Origin: Trifolium pratense
Lineage: Eukaryota > Streptophyta > Magnoliopsida > Fabales > Fabaceae
Direction: 5' to 3'
DNA: 64,000 bases
Assembly (NCBI RefSeq): GCF_020283565.1
Contig: NC_060065.1
Location: forward strand, 18,328,866 to 18,392,865
Of this stretch, positions 22,851 to 32,902 are shown one piece after another. A program made the translations under genes and the position numbers. Under the pieces are notes generated by a model that did not search any database, was not told where the DNA came from, and saw nothing but the letters and a program-made list of their open reading frames with translations. Numbering within the stretch: the stretch's first letter is position 1; each line of letters starts with the position of its first letter.

Positions 22851-23338
22851 ATGGCTACCAATATCAGCCGCGTGCTCTTTTTCATTGCAATTTTATGCAT
22901 TGTTTTTATTTTGACTCAAGGTAACAAATTTACTTATTTTATGCCTAACAAACACAAGTTAATTAGGTTTTGTTTAACAATTCGCTAAATTATTTCAAAT
23001 GTTTATATTTTGAGTAGAATTGTTTATAATGTAAATGATAAATCACTTTTGATCTGGAAAGCCTGTATTTAAAATATATGGCACTAGTTTATTTCTACAT
23101 AACTCTTAAAACTATTAATCTGCTAATCATATTTGAATTACGATGTTCCCAAAATGTTTAATAATTATTTTAATTGATTGCAGGTGTAGTAACAAATGAC
23201 GAAAAAAAATTAGGCCCTCTCGTTTGTTTTGGCCCTAATGGGTGTCCAAATAATATACAAGCTTGCGTTGATTTTTGTACTAAAAAGGGTATCTTTTACG
23301 GCCGTTGTGAGGATGACCAATGTTGTTGCGGAGCATAA
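22851..23338 (+). CDS. Secreted defensin-like peptide (8 Cys), intact copy B
   Basis: Two exons, 22851-22920 and 23184-23338, with GT-AG borders and matching phase, give 74 residues. Exon 1 encodes a hydrophobic signal peptide (RVLFFIAILCIVFILTQ). Exon 2 encodes a mature part of about 51 residues with cysteines spaced C-x5-C-x6-C-x3-C-x9-C-x4-CCC, including the CxxxC and G-x-C elements of the defensin fold (GRCEDDQC resembles a gamma-core). Plant DEFL peptides of this size are secreted and act in defence, reproduction or, in IRLC legumes, nodules; which applies here is not shown. The signal-peptide/mature split at the intron is the usual DEFL/NCR arrangement. Eight rather than four or six cysteines argues against a classic NCR. 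Its paralogue at 11307-12387 is damaged. Confidence 0.85.
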
Positions 23339-23626
23339 AATCTCTATTTCTTTGTACAAGTTTATGTCCGAACACTATCTTTATGAATTCTATTGATGAT
23401 GAAATAATTATATTGATCTCTATTTTATTTAGTATAAAATAGTGTTATTTTGCTGGTAAACATATATACAAGGAGCGACTACGATGAAAACACTTCCTCA
23501 TTGTGATAAACCTACGATAGCAATAAATAATGAACGTGGCATACAAATTAATGATTTAGATTAAAAAATCAGCTTAAACCAATAAAATCACTTTTATAAA
23601 GTAAATTATAAAGAATTTAATTTATA

Positions 23627-23782
23627 TGCACCGTCGGTGTAAAGTTATTTTGCACATGCGTCCAATAATATACCGACACATCATGTATGGTCATTAAAAA
23701 CACATGATGTGTCACATTCATTAAATGATGTGGCAACGTGTCATTGGATGTATGTGTAAAAAAAATGTACACCGACGGTGCA
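23627..23782. mobile_element. MITE with TGCACCGTCGGTGTA ends
   Basis: Inverted ends TGCACCGTCGGTGTAAA / TACACCGACGGTGCA around about 156 bp. It separates two AT-rich blocks that may once have been contiguous. TSD not clear. Confidence 0.75.
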
Positions 23783-23801
23783 CAACAATTAAACTCAATT
23801 A

Positions 23802-23925
23802 TAAATCACTTTTGATTTGGAAATATTGTATTTAAAAATATATGGGACTAGTTTATTTCTAAAAAACCTCTTAAAACTATTAATCTGCTAATCATATTCG
23901 TGAATTACGATGTTCCCTAATTGCA
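23802..23925 (+). repeat. Fragment of a third defensin-like locus (intron only)
   Basis: Matches the intron of the two defensin-like genes (compare 23042-23150 and 11709-12170): AAATCACTTTTGAT, CTCTTAAAACTATTAATCTGC and GAATTACGATGTTCCC in the same order. No exon follows, so only a remnant remains. Confidence 0.75.
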
Positions 23926-24091
23926 AAGGTTTAATTAAACTAATTCAATGTAAGCTCAAGATTTCTTGCTGATAAGTTCCCTGTGGCCATTTTTTTGATG
24001 GATGAATTGAAATTGCTTTGTCAAAACTATGTAAAAGAACCCTTATGTACATGGTTTATGATGGAAATGTTTGTTCCATGAGTTGGTTTAG

Positions 24092-27000
24092 TGTAATGAA
24101 CCCACCTTATTGGATAGGCCCAAATAGGAGTTAGTCAACTTCAGCCCAAATAATGAGACTGTGGAAAATTGAGTTACTATTAATAGGGTAATAGAGGTAT
24201 TTTGTGAGTTATGTGATTGGTGAAGTTGTTATTCTTCTCTCCCAAACTCTCTTTTCACATCTCTAATTCCTTTTGTATTGCAACTATGATTCTCATCATA
24301 GCTTTATTTCCTATTCAATTTTAGTATCATTACATTGGTGCTTTCATTCTCACCATGGCAGAGTACATGAATAACATCGCCGAAAAGGATCCATGGGATC
24401 GATGGGAGAAAATGCACGCTCGCAACAACGTTGCTTTCGACAGAATCATCTCCAAATTGGAGATTCTACTTCAACACTACAATTGCTCGCCGAGCTCTTC
24501 CCATGGTGCATCGAACTCACCCAAATACATCCCTACACCAGAACCGTTGAATACCAATTTGTTGATGCCTGATGAATTTCGTTTATCTGCAAAACAGATC
24601 GAGGTTCCTTCCGTTCGTGAGTCGAAATTAGTGGAAGAAGAGATAATAGCTTCTGAATTGACGAACGATTCTTCCCCGACTACGGATGGAATTGGTTCGA
24701 TCACGGAACCAATCGATGCTTTCGATTCGTCGACAGTTGCGCTGCCAGTGTCGAAGGATTTCCTTCCCTCCACGGAACCGATTGAAGAACAATCCATCGC
24801 CACTGAATTGGTGAACGTCGCGTTTCCGATTTCGGATGAATCTCTTCCTTCCATGGAGGTAATTGAAGAAAAATCCATAGTTGATGAATCTATTGCTTTG
24901 AGAAATTTAACAGTGGAGGAAGTGATGCCGATGAGTGAAATTTTTGATAAGCCCCTTGTTCGTATTCCTCTTCTCCACCAAGATGGGAATCATCCACTCA
25001 CAAATTTGATGTGCTCCACATTGAAGTGCCTTTCTCGTGTTCGATTAAATGACCAGATGTTGCTGCCGCCACCGAAACCACCTGATCACTATTTTCGGCA
25101 GAAGCATGTGAAATTCCAAGTAATGTGGAATACCACCATGGCTCCACCTCCTCCAGAGCCTCCCGACATAGGTCACAGGGCAGCCGTAAGTAACACTTTT
25201 GGACCTTCCAAGATAGGGTGTTTGGTTTTGCTTCAAATTGCTATGCGAAATGAATTTTCTCATCTGTTTGTGGAATTGTGGAATCGGAATATTCGTTGTC
25301 ACATTTGGAGATTTGTTATGTGCAGTACAGTTTACATCGTAAGGATTTATCCATTCCCATTGTCTTGTGTAGCTCTGTTCTCATTTAAAAATTTTAACCA
25401 CTATGTCTTCCAAGAAAAGGGTGTCATTGTCCTTGATTTATACTCTAATATTGGTGATCCGAGGAATGCACAACATGTGTTTGATGTAATGCCTAATATG
25501 ATTTTGGTTTGTTCAAATTCTCTAAATGTGGGGTTTATAACAGTTGCTGCACTTGATGAGAAAGAATTGTTATCATGTGAGTTTGTTTATAGGCATTGTG
25601 TTGTTGGGGTTAGTCAATTTATATATGAGGTTTATGATCAATTGAGATGGATTACTTGTTGTAACTATGTTTGCCATGAGTTGATATCTAAGAAAAGAAG
25701 CTTCATCCCTTGCTTTAAGCTTGTGCTTAGTCAATCTGTAGTGAACTCCAACTTCTCACCTAATGTTCATCATTCTAGTTGGTTATATGCACTCAATAAC
25801 CGAAGAGAGCTTTGTGATGATTATGACCTTACTAGTGCTTATAGCCTTGACAACATCACAGGTGCCCCAATTTTCAAGTGTTTGAGCAGTTTTGAGCTTA
25901 TAATTTTTCATGCATGGAAAATGCTTGAGTGGTTTGGTGGGTATGTTACAAAGAATTGGCAGGTTTATAGAGATGGAGATATGTTTAATCACTTTACAAG
26001 GAAAAACATGCCAACTGTTGATTCCATTTTAAAGTGTATTCAAGTTGTTGTTTATGGCTATAGTGTTGTCTTGTTCAAACTCTTGACTGCTAAGCATATT
26101 CATGAGAGATGGCAGCAAAATTCACAAGAAACACATTCACAATTTGGGGTTATTGTTGATCATGATGCGTGTGAGAAGGTAACCTTATTCAACATTGGTC
26201 TAGCATCAAAAACAGTTAGCATTTTCATTGATCTTGAGGACAAGATCATTTTTAGAGGGGTTGGTAGTGATATAATCAATGCTGTATTGATTCCATGTTT
26301 GTTCTCAAATATTCGTTACAATGAGGAAACCATTGGTGACATGGGGGTTGTTGAAGTTGAAATGATGGAAAGAATTAGACTCAAGAAGATGCTTCTTTCA
26401 TCATGGAGTGATGCACTTAAAGTTGAAGTTATCTCAATGGAGCCACTTGAAGTTGATAGTGAAGTCAGAAAGCATGTTGCAGGAGTTACTTGCCATGATA
26501 ATTCCAATATGATTGTCATGTGTGAAGTTAGACTATGGGGACTAATTGATCCAACAATTAATAGTTGCAAGATTATTGCTGTTATGGTTGAGAAACCTCT
26601 TATAATGTGCTATAATTTTAAATCTAGTTGCATCTTATCTAAGGATCACTTTTATGTCATTATTGCAAGATTGGAAGGGCTGTTTTGTGGTGTTGTTACT
26701 TCTGATTTGCAATGGTATATGAATAGTCAAAGCTTGCACTTTAGCTGGATCAACAATTATGACATGTGGGTGGTGCTTCTTAATGGTATCCCTGGTTCAA
26801 ATTACTTGGCATCTCCTACCTTAGGCATATGCAAAAGAGCAGTTAGACAGCTAGAACAAAGTGTTGTTCTACTTCCTCTCGGTTATTCCATCAGTGAGTG
26901 GATGGACATTTATCTGGAGCTTGTCAGGGGCAAGTCAGCTAGTGCTGTTACAGTACTCTTGAGCATAAGGGGAAGTGTTTTGTGTTATAAACTAGCATCG

Positions 27001-27332
27001 CAGTTCAAGCAATGGGATCCGGGTAAAATTTGTGCTAAGTGCAATTTCTACAACCTTGAGGACAAGGTTGGTTTTAAAGGGGAAGGTATTGTAATGAACC
27101 CACCTTATTGGATAGGCCCAAATAGGAGTTAGTCAACTTCAGCCCAAATAATGAGACTGTGGAAAATTGAGTTACTATTAATAGGGTAATAGAGGTATTT
27201 TGTGAGTTATGTGATTGGTGAAGTTGTTATTCTTCTCTCCCAAACTCTCTTTTCACATCTCTAATTCCTTTTGTATTGCAACTATGATTCTCATCATAGC
27301 TTTATTTCCTATTCAATTTTAGTATCATTTCA
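24092..27332 (+). mobile_element. Non-autonomous LTR retrotransposon with a single long ORF
   Basis: LTRs of 243 bp at 24092-24334 and 27090-27332 look identical except one base near the end. A 5-bp duplication TTTAG flanks the element (24087-24091 and 27333-27337). A candidate primer-binding site TTGGTGCTTTCATTCTC follows the left LTR and a polypurine tract AAAGGGGAAGG precedes the right LTR. The 2.76-kb interior is almost entirely one ORF without reverse transcriptase or integrase, so it must be mobilised in trans. The near-identity of the LTRs implies a recent insertion. Confidence 0.93.
24355..27132 (+). CDS. 925-residue protein of unknown function carried by an LTR element
   Basis: An uninterrupted ORF starts at the ATG 20 bp after the left LTR and its PBS. 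It ends inside the right LTR, so the last residues (VMNPPYWIGPNRS) are LTR-encoded. I recognise no gag zinc knuckle, protease, RT or integrase. Residues 1-35 are charged and helical (DPWDRWEKMHARN). Residues 50-200 are rich in Ser/Glu/Pro with repeated S-TEPIE-type motifs. Residues 230-275 contain proline runs. About residues 353-386 (VIVLDLYSNIGDPRNAQHVF) resemble a pentatricopeptide repeat, suggesting host gene fragments were captured. The remainder is Cys- and hydrophobic-rich without an identified fold. An ORF this long surviving intact suggests either very recent insertion or selection. Other possibility: a highly diverged gag-like protein. Confidence 0.75.
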   Translation: MAEYMNNIAEKDPWDRWEKMHARNNVAFDRIISKLEILLQHYNCSPSSSHGASNSPKYIPTPEPLNTNLLMPDEFRLSAKQIEVPSVRESKLVEEEIIASELTNDSSPTTDGIGSITEPIDAFDSSTVALPVSKDFLPSTEPIEEQSIATELVNVAFPISDESLPSMEVIEEKSIVDESIALRNLTVEEVMPMSEIFDKPLVRIPLLHQDGNHPLTNLMCSTLKCLSRVRLNDQMLLPPPKPPDHYFRQKHVKFQVMWNTTMAPPPPEPPDIGHRAAVSNTFGPSKIGCLVLLQIAMRNEFSHLFVELWNRNIRCHIWRFVMCSTVYIVRIYPFPLSCVALFSFKNFNHYVFQEKGVIVLDLYSNIGDPRNAQHVFDVMPNMILVCSNSLNVGFITVAALDEKELLSCEFVYRHCVVGVSQFIYEVYDQLRWITCCNYVCHELISKKRSFIPCFKLVLSQSVVNSNFSPNVHHSSWLYALNNRRELCDDYDLTSAYSLDNITGAPIFKCLSSFELIIFHAWKMLEWFGGYVTKNWQVYRDGDMFNHFTRKNMPTVDSILKCIQVVVYGYSVVLFKLLTAKHIHERWQQNSQETHSQFGVIVDHDACEKVTLFNIGLASKTVSIFIDLEDKIIFRGVGSDIINAVLIPCLFSNIRYNEETIGDMGVVEVEMMERIRLKKMLLSSWSDALKVEVISMEPLEVDSEVRKHVAGVTCHDNSNMIVMCEVRLWGLIDPTINSCKIIAVMVEKPLIMCYNFKSSCILSKDHFYVIIARLEGLFCGVVTSDLQWYMNSQSLHFSWINNYDMWVVLLNGIPGSNYLASPTLGICKRAVRQLEQSVVLLPLGYSISEWMDIYLELVRGKSASAVTVLLSIRGSVLCYKLASQFKQWDPGKICAKCNFYNLEDKVGFKGEGIVMNPPYWIGPNRS

Positions 27333-27337
27333 TTTAG

Positions 27338-27655
27338 ACATGTAAAAGAACCCTTATGTACATGGTTTATGATGGAAATGCATGTAAAAGAACCCTTATG
27401 CACTATGTCAAAACTATGTTCCAGGAAATGTTTATGATTGAAATTTATGCTTCCATTGTTGATTACTATGTTTTGGATTTTTATGAATATTTAGTATTTT
27501 TGAGTATGAAAAAAAAGCAATTTTTAAAAATACAGGAAAGGCTATAAGCTAACAAAAAATAAATAAATAGAAAAAGCCAAAAACAAAAAAGAAACAAAAA
27601 AAAAGAAACAAAAGAAATAGTGAAGGTTTTAGACGGACGCTAACTAAAAAAGATA
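27338..27655. other. Flank with triplicated GTAAAAGAACCCTTATG block
   Basis: The block seen at 24031-24069 upstream of the LTR element recurs at 27342-27380 and, shortened, at 27383-27400. The element therefore landed inside a short tandem repeat. The rest is AT-rich with a long A-rich run at 27550-27625. Confidence 0.7.
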
Positions 27656-27919
27656 GTGCCGATGATCTTAAACTGCCTGGAAAGGGTGAAACTAATTTTC
27701 TTATTTGTGACAGTTGGGAATCATTTAATGACGTTTTCAAACCGCCGCTGCGTTGATTGCGACGATTTGTGCGACAGTTTGGAAAACTGTCGGTATTTTG
27801 TGCTGCCGACGCCAGGAACTGCGTCACTTGCGGAACCGTTGTAATATGATGTTGCGATGGTTTAAAACCGCCGCAAAACCCTTCCAGAACCGTCGCAAAC
27901 TGGCACTTTTCTTGTAGTG
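27656..27919. mobile_element. Terminal region of a CACTA (En/Spm) element
   Basis: On the minus strand the terminus at 27919 reads CACTACAAGAAAAGTGCC, the conserved CACTA end. The adjacent 200 bp carry GCGACGGTT/AACCGTCGC-type subterminal repeats. I found no matching opposite end within the window, so this is a truncated element or a lone end. Confidence 0.8.
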
Positions 27920-29351
27920 ATGGTTTAGATTAAAAAATCAACTTAACAGAGAAAGTTCCCTTTTATTTAACCTACATAAAAATCTTGCACATTATTCTCC
28001 TTATTTAAAATTAGTGTTTTCCTTAATTATACTTATAGACAATCTGATAGTTGCTAACTACATTAGAGACTTTGAATATAGTGATTGCAAATGAAACTCG
28101 ATCAGATTATCGTCAATGAAGTTTTGAGAGTAAGCTAGAAATAGTGTTACATTATGGCAGAAATCATATGATATAAGAAAGGAAGGAATCAAATGGATGA
28201 ATTTTTTTTTTAATTAACAAAGAAACAAGAGATGATTTGATCCTCTAGTCATATATTCTATTTTAATAAACATAATCCTACCACTCATCTTAATTAATTG
28301 TAATCTAATGGATAAAATAGATTTTTCTGTTTTTTCACAATAACCAAGTGTTCTAATTTGGAGATCATTCGTTGTTCATGATTTCGGAGCTTAATTTGCG
28401 GATTCGTTGTTCATCATTTCGGAGCTTTGCAGTTTCTTTTGGCGACGTCAAACTATCACAATCTTAAAATAAGTTCACTTGTGTCCAAAAAAAAAGATTT
28501 GTTTTTATTAAATCATTTAAACAAATGTTTTTTATTCTTGAAAAAAAAAATTAAATGTTCCCTCACAATTTAAAATATTTCCTTTACCAATTCAAAACGT
28601 TTTTTTTAACTAATCAAATCTATGTAATAATTGAGATTTTTTTTTTAGTTTTTAAATTATTTTTTTCAAGAATAAAAAAACATCTTTTTTTTATAAAAAA
28701 AAATAATAATTTTTTTGTCAAGATTACCCCTCCCCTCCATCTTCATCGAACCAAACGGGTCCTAACTCTATTTTTTTTTTATTCTCATATTTATTTTGAT
28801 GATTATACTGATATGTTTGTTTATCAGTTTGATGGTTTTAGGTACTATTACACAACAATTATTCAGGATTATGATGACGACGAAGACGGAGTAATTAACA
28901 ACACTTGAGGATGATGATTATGGCATTAAACCTGTTAATACCAAATCAAGTTCAAACGTGGTATAAACATCAATTAGATGACACAACTGTCGGGATTTGA
29001 GGCGCACTAGAACCTCACTTGAAACATGGAATCATAAAGATGATTGCCGGATGTTTGGAAAAACATCGACACTGGTGTCGTGGAACCTCACTTAAAAAAT
29101 AATGTGATTTTCAATTAAGATAATTAATATTTTTTTTTCAAGGTAATAAAATCAAATACTATTCAATTGAAATTTTCCACAACTTTTAAAATATCTCTTG
29201 GTATTCAAAAGTATACAGATTTTAATGAATTTTGACTTTAAAATATTTTTTTTCCGAATACAAGAAAAGATCAAATTACATTTCTATTAATTCTTTAAGA
29301 TATGATATATCTATCAAAATAATAGAAAAATCCATCCAATTATGATTTCAT
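27920..29351. other. Non-coding AT-rich region
   Basis: The ORF-like reading at 28555-28908 is low-complexity Phe/Lys/Asn sequence and not convincing. A TTAGATTAAAAAATCA block near 27926 recurs at 23557. A 25-bp direct repeat GATTCGTTGTTCATGATTTCGG / CATCATTTCGG lies near 28367-28425. Nothing else supported. Confidence 0.45.
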
Positions 29352-30842
29352 TGTTAACAATACAAATATACGAATACGAAAAGAGAAAGAGACGGCTCGG
29401 GTTTCAATAAAATATTATTGCATTGCTTAACATTACAAAAGAGTTACTAGAGAATATATATAAAACCTAATGGACTCTAAACTAACAGGCCCAATAACAT
29501 AACCTATTATTTTATTATCTAACACCTACTCTCAAACTCATTATGCATCAACAAGAAGCATTATGAGTTTGTCAAACAAAATATGAAAATAAAATAAACT
29601 ACCAAATAAAATAAACTTCTAACATCACCCCTCAAGCTAAAGCTTACTAAGCTTTAAGATTGTTACAAATTAGCCCGGACAATAAATCAACTCAATTAAG
29701 ATCATGATCAACTGAGAGCAGTCATTCGCAGTAAATACAGAAATCATCAAAGAAGGGAGAAACAAATCAAATTAATCCAACATTCAATCTAGTCCGGTCC
29801 AAAGTCAACCAATCCAAATCGTACCAAATCAAACAAAATCGGACCAAACAGAAGAATCAGCCAATAGAGAGAGATGCAATCAAACAGTGCAATCAAAAGA
29901 AGTGCAATAGGGAGAAGTGCAATGCAATCAGAAGAGAAGTGCAATAGGGGGAGAAGTGCAATACAATCAGAAGAAGTGAAATAAGGGGAAGTGCAATGCA
30001 ATCAGAAGAAGTGCAATAGGGGAGAAGTGCAATACAATCAGAAGAAGTGCAATCAATAAGGAGAAGTGCAATACAATCAGAAGAAGTGCAATAGGGAGAA
30101 ATGCAATACGAAAAGAAGTGCAATAAGAGAGAAGTTCAATAGGGAGAAGTGCAATGCAATCAGAAGAACCAATACTAACAATTAGCCGATGAACCAAAGA
30201 AATTACTTCAAAAATATTTGCTTTCTTTTATTTAAATATGACAATCGTGTAATCTGGGACACAAACCATATTTATATTAGTAGAACTTCACCAAATTAAA
30301 TCTTAAGTGCTTGGACGCATTGATTTGATACAAAATTCACAAACTTCAAAAACTAACCAATCAATCCAGTCTCATCCATTCATTCAAATGTTCCTCTTTC
30401 ATCTACTTCACCCCAACAAATCAAATTCACCGAAACGAAATATTAAGAACAAACGTACCTCCATAAATCACCATAATAAAAACAAACAAACATGTTTACC
30501 AATCTTTAGGGAATTCGACAGCGGAAGCCAACAATTGTTCAAGGCGGATCAAAACAAGCTCTGATACCATGTTAACAATACAAATATACGAATACGAAAA
30601 GAGAAAGAGACGGCTCGGGTTTCAATAAAATATTATTGCATTGCTTAACATTACAAAAGAGTTACTAGAGAATATATATAAAACCTAATGGACTCTAAAC
30701 TAACAGGCCCAATAACATAACCTATTATTTTATTATCTAACACCTACTCTCAAACTCATTATGCATCAACAAGAAGCATTATGAGTTTGTTAAACAAAAT
30801 ATGAAAATAAAATAAACTACCAAATAAAATAAACTTCTAACA
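29352..30842 (-). mobile_element. Non-autonomous LTR element (TRIM/LARD-like, minus strand)
   Basis: LTRs of 273 bp at 29352-29624 and 30570-30842 differ at one visible base. TTCAT flanks both sides (29347-29351 and 30843-30847). Next to the right LTR the minus strand reads TGGTATCAGAGCTTG, an initiator-tRNA-Met primer site. Next to the left LTR it reads AGCTTGAGGGGTGA, a polypurine tract. The 945-bp interior has no gag or pol and contains a minisatellite. Confidence 0.92.
29890..30170. repeat. Minisatellite of GAAGTGCAATA(C/G)AATCAGAA units
   Basis: About ten imperfect units built from GAAGTGCAAT, alternating with AATCAGAA and AGGGGAGA spacers. The minus strand is open in all three frames (His-, Ser-, Leu-rich readings), which comes from the repeat composition rather than real genes. 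Confidence 0.85.
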
Positions 30843-30847
30843 TTCAT

Positions 30848-31587
30848 CAACTATTTGATTTTGATAGATATGCATACGAGATTTTGATATAAATACTTCA
30901 ATCATCCAACGATTTAACTCAAACCTTCAAGACTTTTTATACTCTTCTATAGGCTTCTCTTTTTTGTTTTATGCCGCTTGGTTGAGTATCATGTCAATTC
31001 TCTTGCAACTTTTTTTTAAACCAAATCTATCCTCCGCGCATAACTGCAGAGACTAATCCCCTCGAGCTAACTGAGATAAATTTAAGTGGTTGACCTCTCC
31101 CAACAAATATTTTTCCATACCCACCGGCCGGGGAATCGACCTCAGGATCAAATGGTTAAGAGACCGAAGTATCTACTATTATTCATACATAAATTATATG
31201 CCAATGTTGGATCGATTTATGATTTATGTTTTATGAATGGCAACCTATATGCCTACGCCAAAAAAAAACTATATATTCTTTCATTTCATTGTTGAACACA
31301 AATCTCACAAGTCTGGAACTTAGAAACGATTCATTGCTATTGACAAAAAAATTGCTACTTTTTATGATTTTTTATTGTTTTTCTTTTTGAATGGTTGATT
31401 CATTACCTGTATTTCTCAAAATCTCACTCTCACCACATAGCGAAATTGAAATTTAGGGTTTAATTTCAACCTCGATAAAGGATTCAATTTAGTAAATACA
31501 AATAATTGAGACTAAAGAAAATACATTGTCGGTGTAATAATAATGATATTACACATATAACCAATTAAAACTCTTTATTTTGACTAG
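30848..31587. other. Non-coding stretch
   Basis: Scattered repeat-like sequence, including CCGGCCGGGGAATCGACCTC near 31122. Small ORFs lack features. No gene recognised. Confidence 0.4.
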
Positions 31588-32108
31588 GCATGGCAATGGG
31601 GCGGGGCGGGGACGGGTTTTGCCCTCCCCAAACTCAAACCAATAAAGTTCGGGTTTTCCCAAACTCATCTCAAATTCTAGCGGAGATAAAAATGATAACC
31701 CCAAACCCATATCCAACGGGGATCGGTATCCCCATCGGGTTTCGGGTATCCCCATTACGCCTCTTTTCACATTAATTTAAATTGTATTTTAGTATTTTGT
31801 TATTAAAAAAAAGTTAAATATCCAAAATTATTTTCTCTCAACAATATTTTTTTAAATAAAGAAAAAAATAGAGAAAATGGTTTGTTTAATACTCAAATTA
31901 AAAATAAAAATTAAATATATGAATGTAATTTAAGAGATTGTTTAAACGTTTCTAATTTAAAAGAGATGAAATCTAATTTTTAGTATAAGCGGAGCGGGTT
32001 CGGGGTGGGTATCAATGTACCCATTACCGGCCCCAAACCCATCTTTTGAAATCGGGGAAAACCCAAACCCGAACCCAAACCCAGTCAATTCGGGTTTTCC
32101 CCGTCAAA
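31588..32108. repeat. G/C-rich dispersed repeat (GGCATGGCAATGGGGCGGGG)
   Basis: Starts with GGCATGGCAATGGGGCGGGG. Both halves carry CCCCAAACCCAT and GGGTTTTGCCC/GGGTTTTCCCC motifs around an AT-rich core, a common plant repeat layout. The right end lacks a full mirror of the left, so it is probably truncated. Confidence 0.55.
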
Positions 32109-32113
32109 CGGCG

Positions 32114-32216
32114 ATAACTCATATTCTCTTGGGTAATTAATTACTGCAATTCCAAACACTGTTGTGCCTCGTGTTCCTTCCTGCATCTTCTCTGCAACTA
32201 CTTTCATAATCCCCAC
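32114..32216. repeat. 103-bp block shared with 20504-20606
   Basis: Partner of 20504-20606. The flanking sequence differs on the left (the G/C-rich repeat) but, some 400 bp to the right, homology resumes with 22183-22473. Confidence 0.75.
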
Positions 32217-32610
32217 CAAAGATACAAATGAAAAATGGGCAAATTGGTGATTTCATATATATCTTCTTTTCATATATTGTATATATAAAGTGAGGTAATT
32301 TAATTTGTATTTGGGTTACATACAAAAAATTGGATTTTTAGATAAAAAGAAAAAAAAATTGTGGGAGAAGTAACAAATAAAGTTGAGTTTTGTGGTTACA
32401 ATTGGACATTTATCTCATATTGCTTTCGAAAATATAATAAATTAATTCATATGGCCTAGTGGTAAATATAATGAGAAGTGTAACTAAAAGGTTAAAGGCT
32501 CAAATTTTAATAAAGACACAAAATACCCTTTAAAATGATTATGTGTCAAAAAATGAAATAGGGCAAATTGGTAATTTCATTTGTATCTTCTTTTCATATA
32601 TTGTAGATAG
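32217..32610. other. Non-coding stretch between duplicated blocks
   Basis: Contains two similar 60-bp segments (ATGGGCAAATTGGTGATTTCAT near 32234 and GGGCAAATTGGTAATTTCAT near 32561), each followed by CTTCTTTTCATATATTGTA. No gene. Confidence 0.55.
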
Positions 32611-32902
32611 ATATCTTTCGTTAATACCATTAACTTGTACTCCTATTAGAATATGAAAAAGTAACATTGAATACATTGAATATAAATGGCAAATTAATAA
32701 AAATCTCACACAAGAAATTTGATTTTTGGCAACGCCTTTTTTTGTTACAAGTAGAAGATATGTAGTTTTGCCAACAACTTGTAACAAAAAATAGGCGTTG
32801 CTAAAAATCAAATTTCTTGTAAGTCAAACATATTTATTTCTCCAATAATTTTTTTTACTACCGATAAATTTTTAAAATTCTCGTGTTGTTTTGTAAAGAT
32901 TT
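32611..32902. repeat. Dispersed duplication shared with 22183-22473
   Basis: Same block as 22183-22473, including the 107-bp hairpin (here 32712-32818). Homology ends where the copia remnant begins. Confidence 0.88.

Noticed and set aside
11307..23338. Calling the cysteine-rich peptides NCR nodule peptides
   Set aside because: The mature region has eight cysteines in a defensin-like spacing, not the four or six of classic NCRs; expression unknown.
28555..28908. 117-codon ORF on +
   Set aside because: Low-complexity Phe/Lys/Asn reading of T- and A-runs, no motif and no homologue recognised.
29789..30197. Three overlapping minus-strand ORFs of 70-76 codons
   Set aside because: All derive from one minisatellite that happens to lack stops in every frame.
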